Virus record (IMG/VR): IMGVR_UViG_3300020391_000007
Location: 1 to 41,732 of that record
Reading direction: 5' to 3' (one strand)
From: a virus
DNA length: 41,732 nucleotides
The notes beneath the pieces are model-generated. The model was not told the origin of the DNA and did not search any database. It saw only the letters and a list, made by a program, of their open reading frames with translations. The position numbers were made by a program, and so were the translations under genes. Positions 41,460-41,732 of the stretch are shown here, in pieces (the stretch's first letter is position 1; each line of letters begins with the position of its first letter).

Positions 41460-41732
41460 GTTATGTGTATGTGAGGTCACTCCTTGTGGTTAGGGGGTGG
41501 CCTCCTTTGTTTTGGCACAAAAATGTGAAGGGGTTTTGCTATATGTGTGTGTTCCAAATCCCCCCTAGAGGGGTCGCCGCGCCGCGCCCTCAACCGCATA
41601 CCCACTATCACCTCGCCACCCATTTGTTACCGCGTGCTTCCCAACCCGCATACTCACTCACTTCACGACGGACTGTATATCCGACGCCACCTATTTCACC
41701 ACTTGAGCTAACCCTCAGGTTCTTCATCGGCT
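41460..41732. repeat. Right terminal direct repeat (imperfect)
   Basis: 273-bp partner of 1-272. The central part differs. In particular, CCCCCTAGAGGGG here (near 41561-41573) is a palindrome, while the left copy reads CCCCCTAGACCCC. The window ends exactly where the repeat ends. Confidence 0.85.

Noticed and set aside
1-41732. Contig as an integrated prophage with attL/attR at its ends
   Set aside because: The tRNA-derived attP is intact and internal at 6.1 kb, and the window ends match each other, not the tRNA sequence. The ends are better explained as terminal repeats.
1-41732. CRISPR array or insertion sequence
   Set aside because: No regularly spaced repeats and no transposase or terminal inverted repeats were seen on either strand.

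Overview
The window looks like a complete or nearly complete genome of a T7-like podovirus (Autographiviridae type), 41.7 kb with every convincing gene on the + strand. The evidence is a single-subunit phage RNA polymerase followed by the T7 order of modules: single-stranded DNA-binding protein, endonuclease I, primase-helicase, family A DNA polymerase, 5'-3' exonuclease, portal, scaffold, capsid, two tail tube proteins, internal virion proteins of gp13/14/15/16 type, tail fibres, small and large terminase. The two ends carry the same 272/273-bp sequence as a direct terminal repeat, but with a divergent centre. Many small proteins (DUF6321-like, DUF5872-like, lysine-rich mini-proteins) are of a kind I associate with uncultured marine podoviruses. 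The host cannot be named from the sequence. Weak or absent Shine-Dalgarno signals at most starts, and a class II tRNA-Tyr fragment at the predicted attP, are the best host clues.

Layout. 1-272: left terminal repeat. 273-472: no gene, G/T-rich. 473-4199: early arm with strong C-over-G skew, holding four small unknown genes and a two-gene cassette: a glutamine-synthetase-fold amidoligase (1482-3119) and a class II glutamine amidotransferase fused to a gamma-glutamylcyclotransferase-like domain (3141-4199). A terminator closes this arm at about 4300. 4562-6310: small gene, tyrosine integrase, coiled-coil gene, then a predicted attP that copies the 3' half of a tRNA-Tyr gene, flanked by 21-nt direct repeats. 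6311-14834: RNA polymerase, DNA replication and nucleotide metabolism. 14836-18533: small genes around a 1018-residue adhesin-like protein ending in a trypsin-like domain. 18537-23730: portal, scaffold, lysis candidates, five small basic or cysteine-containing genes (one a 34-residue CDGSH iron-sulfur protein) and the capsid protein, then a terminator. 23798-38539: tail tube, internal virion proteins including a 1954-residue gp16-like protein with protease-like and SLOG-like insertions, and two fibre genes. 38545-41204: small membrane proteins, TerS, HNH nuclease, TerL and one unknown gene. 41205-41459: two dyad-symmetric AT-rich elements and a candidate sigma70 promoter facing the right terminal repeat (41460-41732).

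How it works together. The phage is predicted to be able to integrate into a host tRNA-Tyr gene, although no repressor is recognisable. In lytic growth, host polymerase would read the left arm, and the phage polymerase the rest. The most unusual part is the early amidoligase / amidotransferase-cyclotransferase pair. It looks like a small pathway that makes, and may remove, amide or peptide linkages on an unknown host or phage target.
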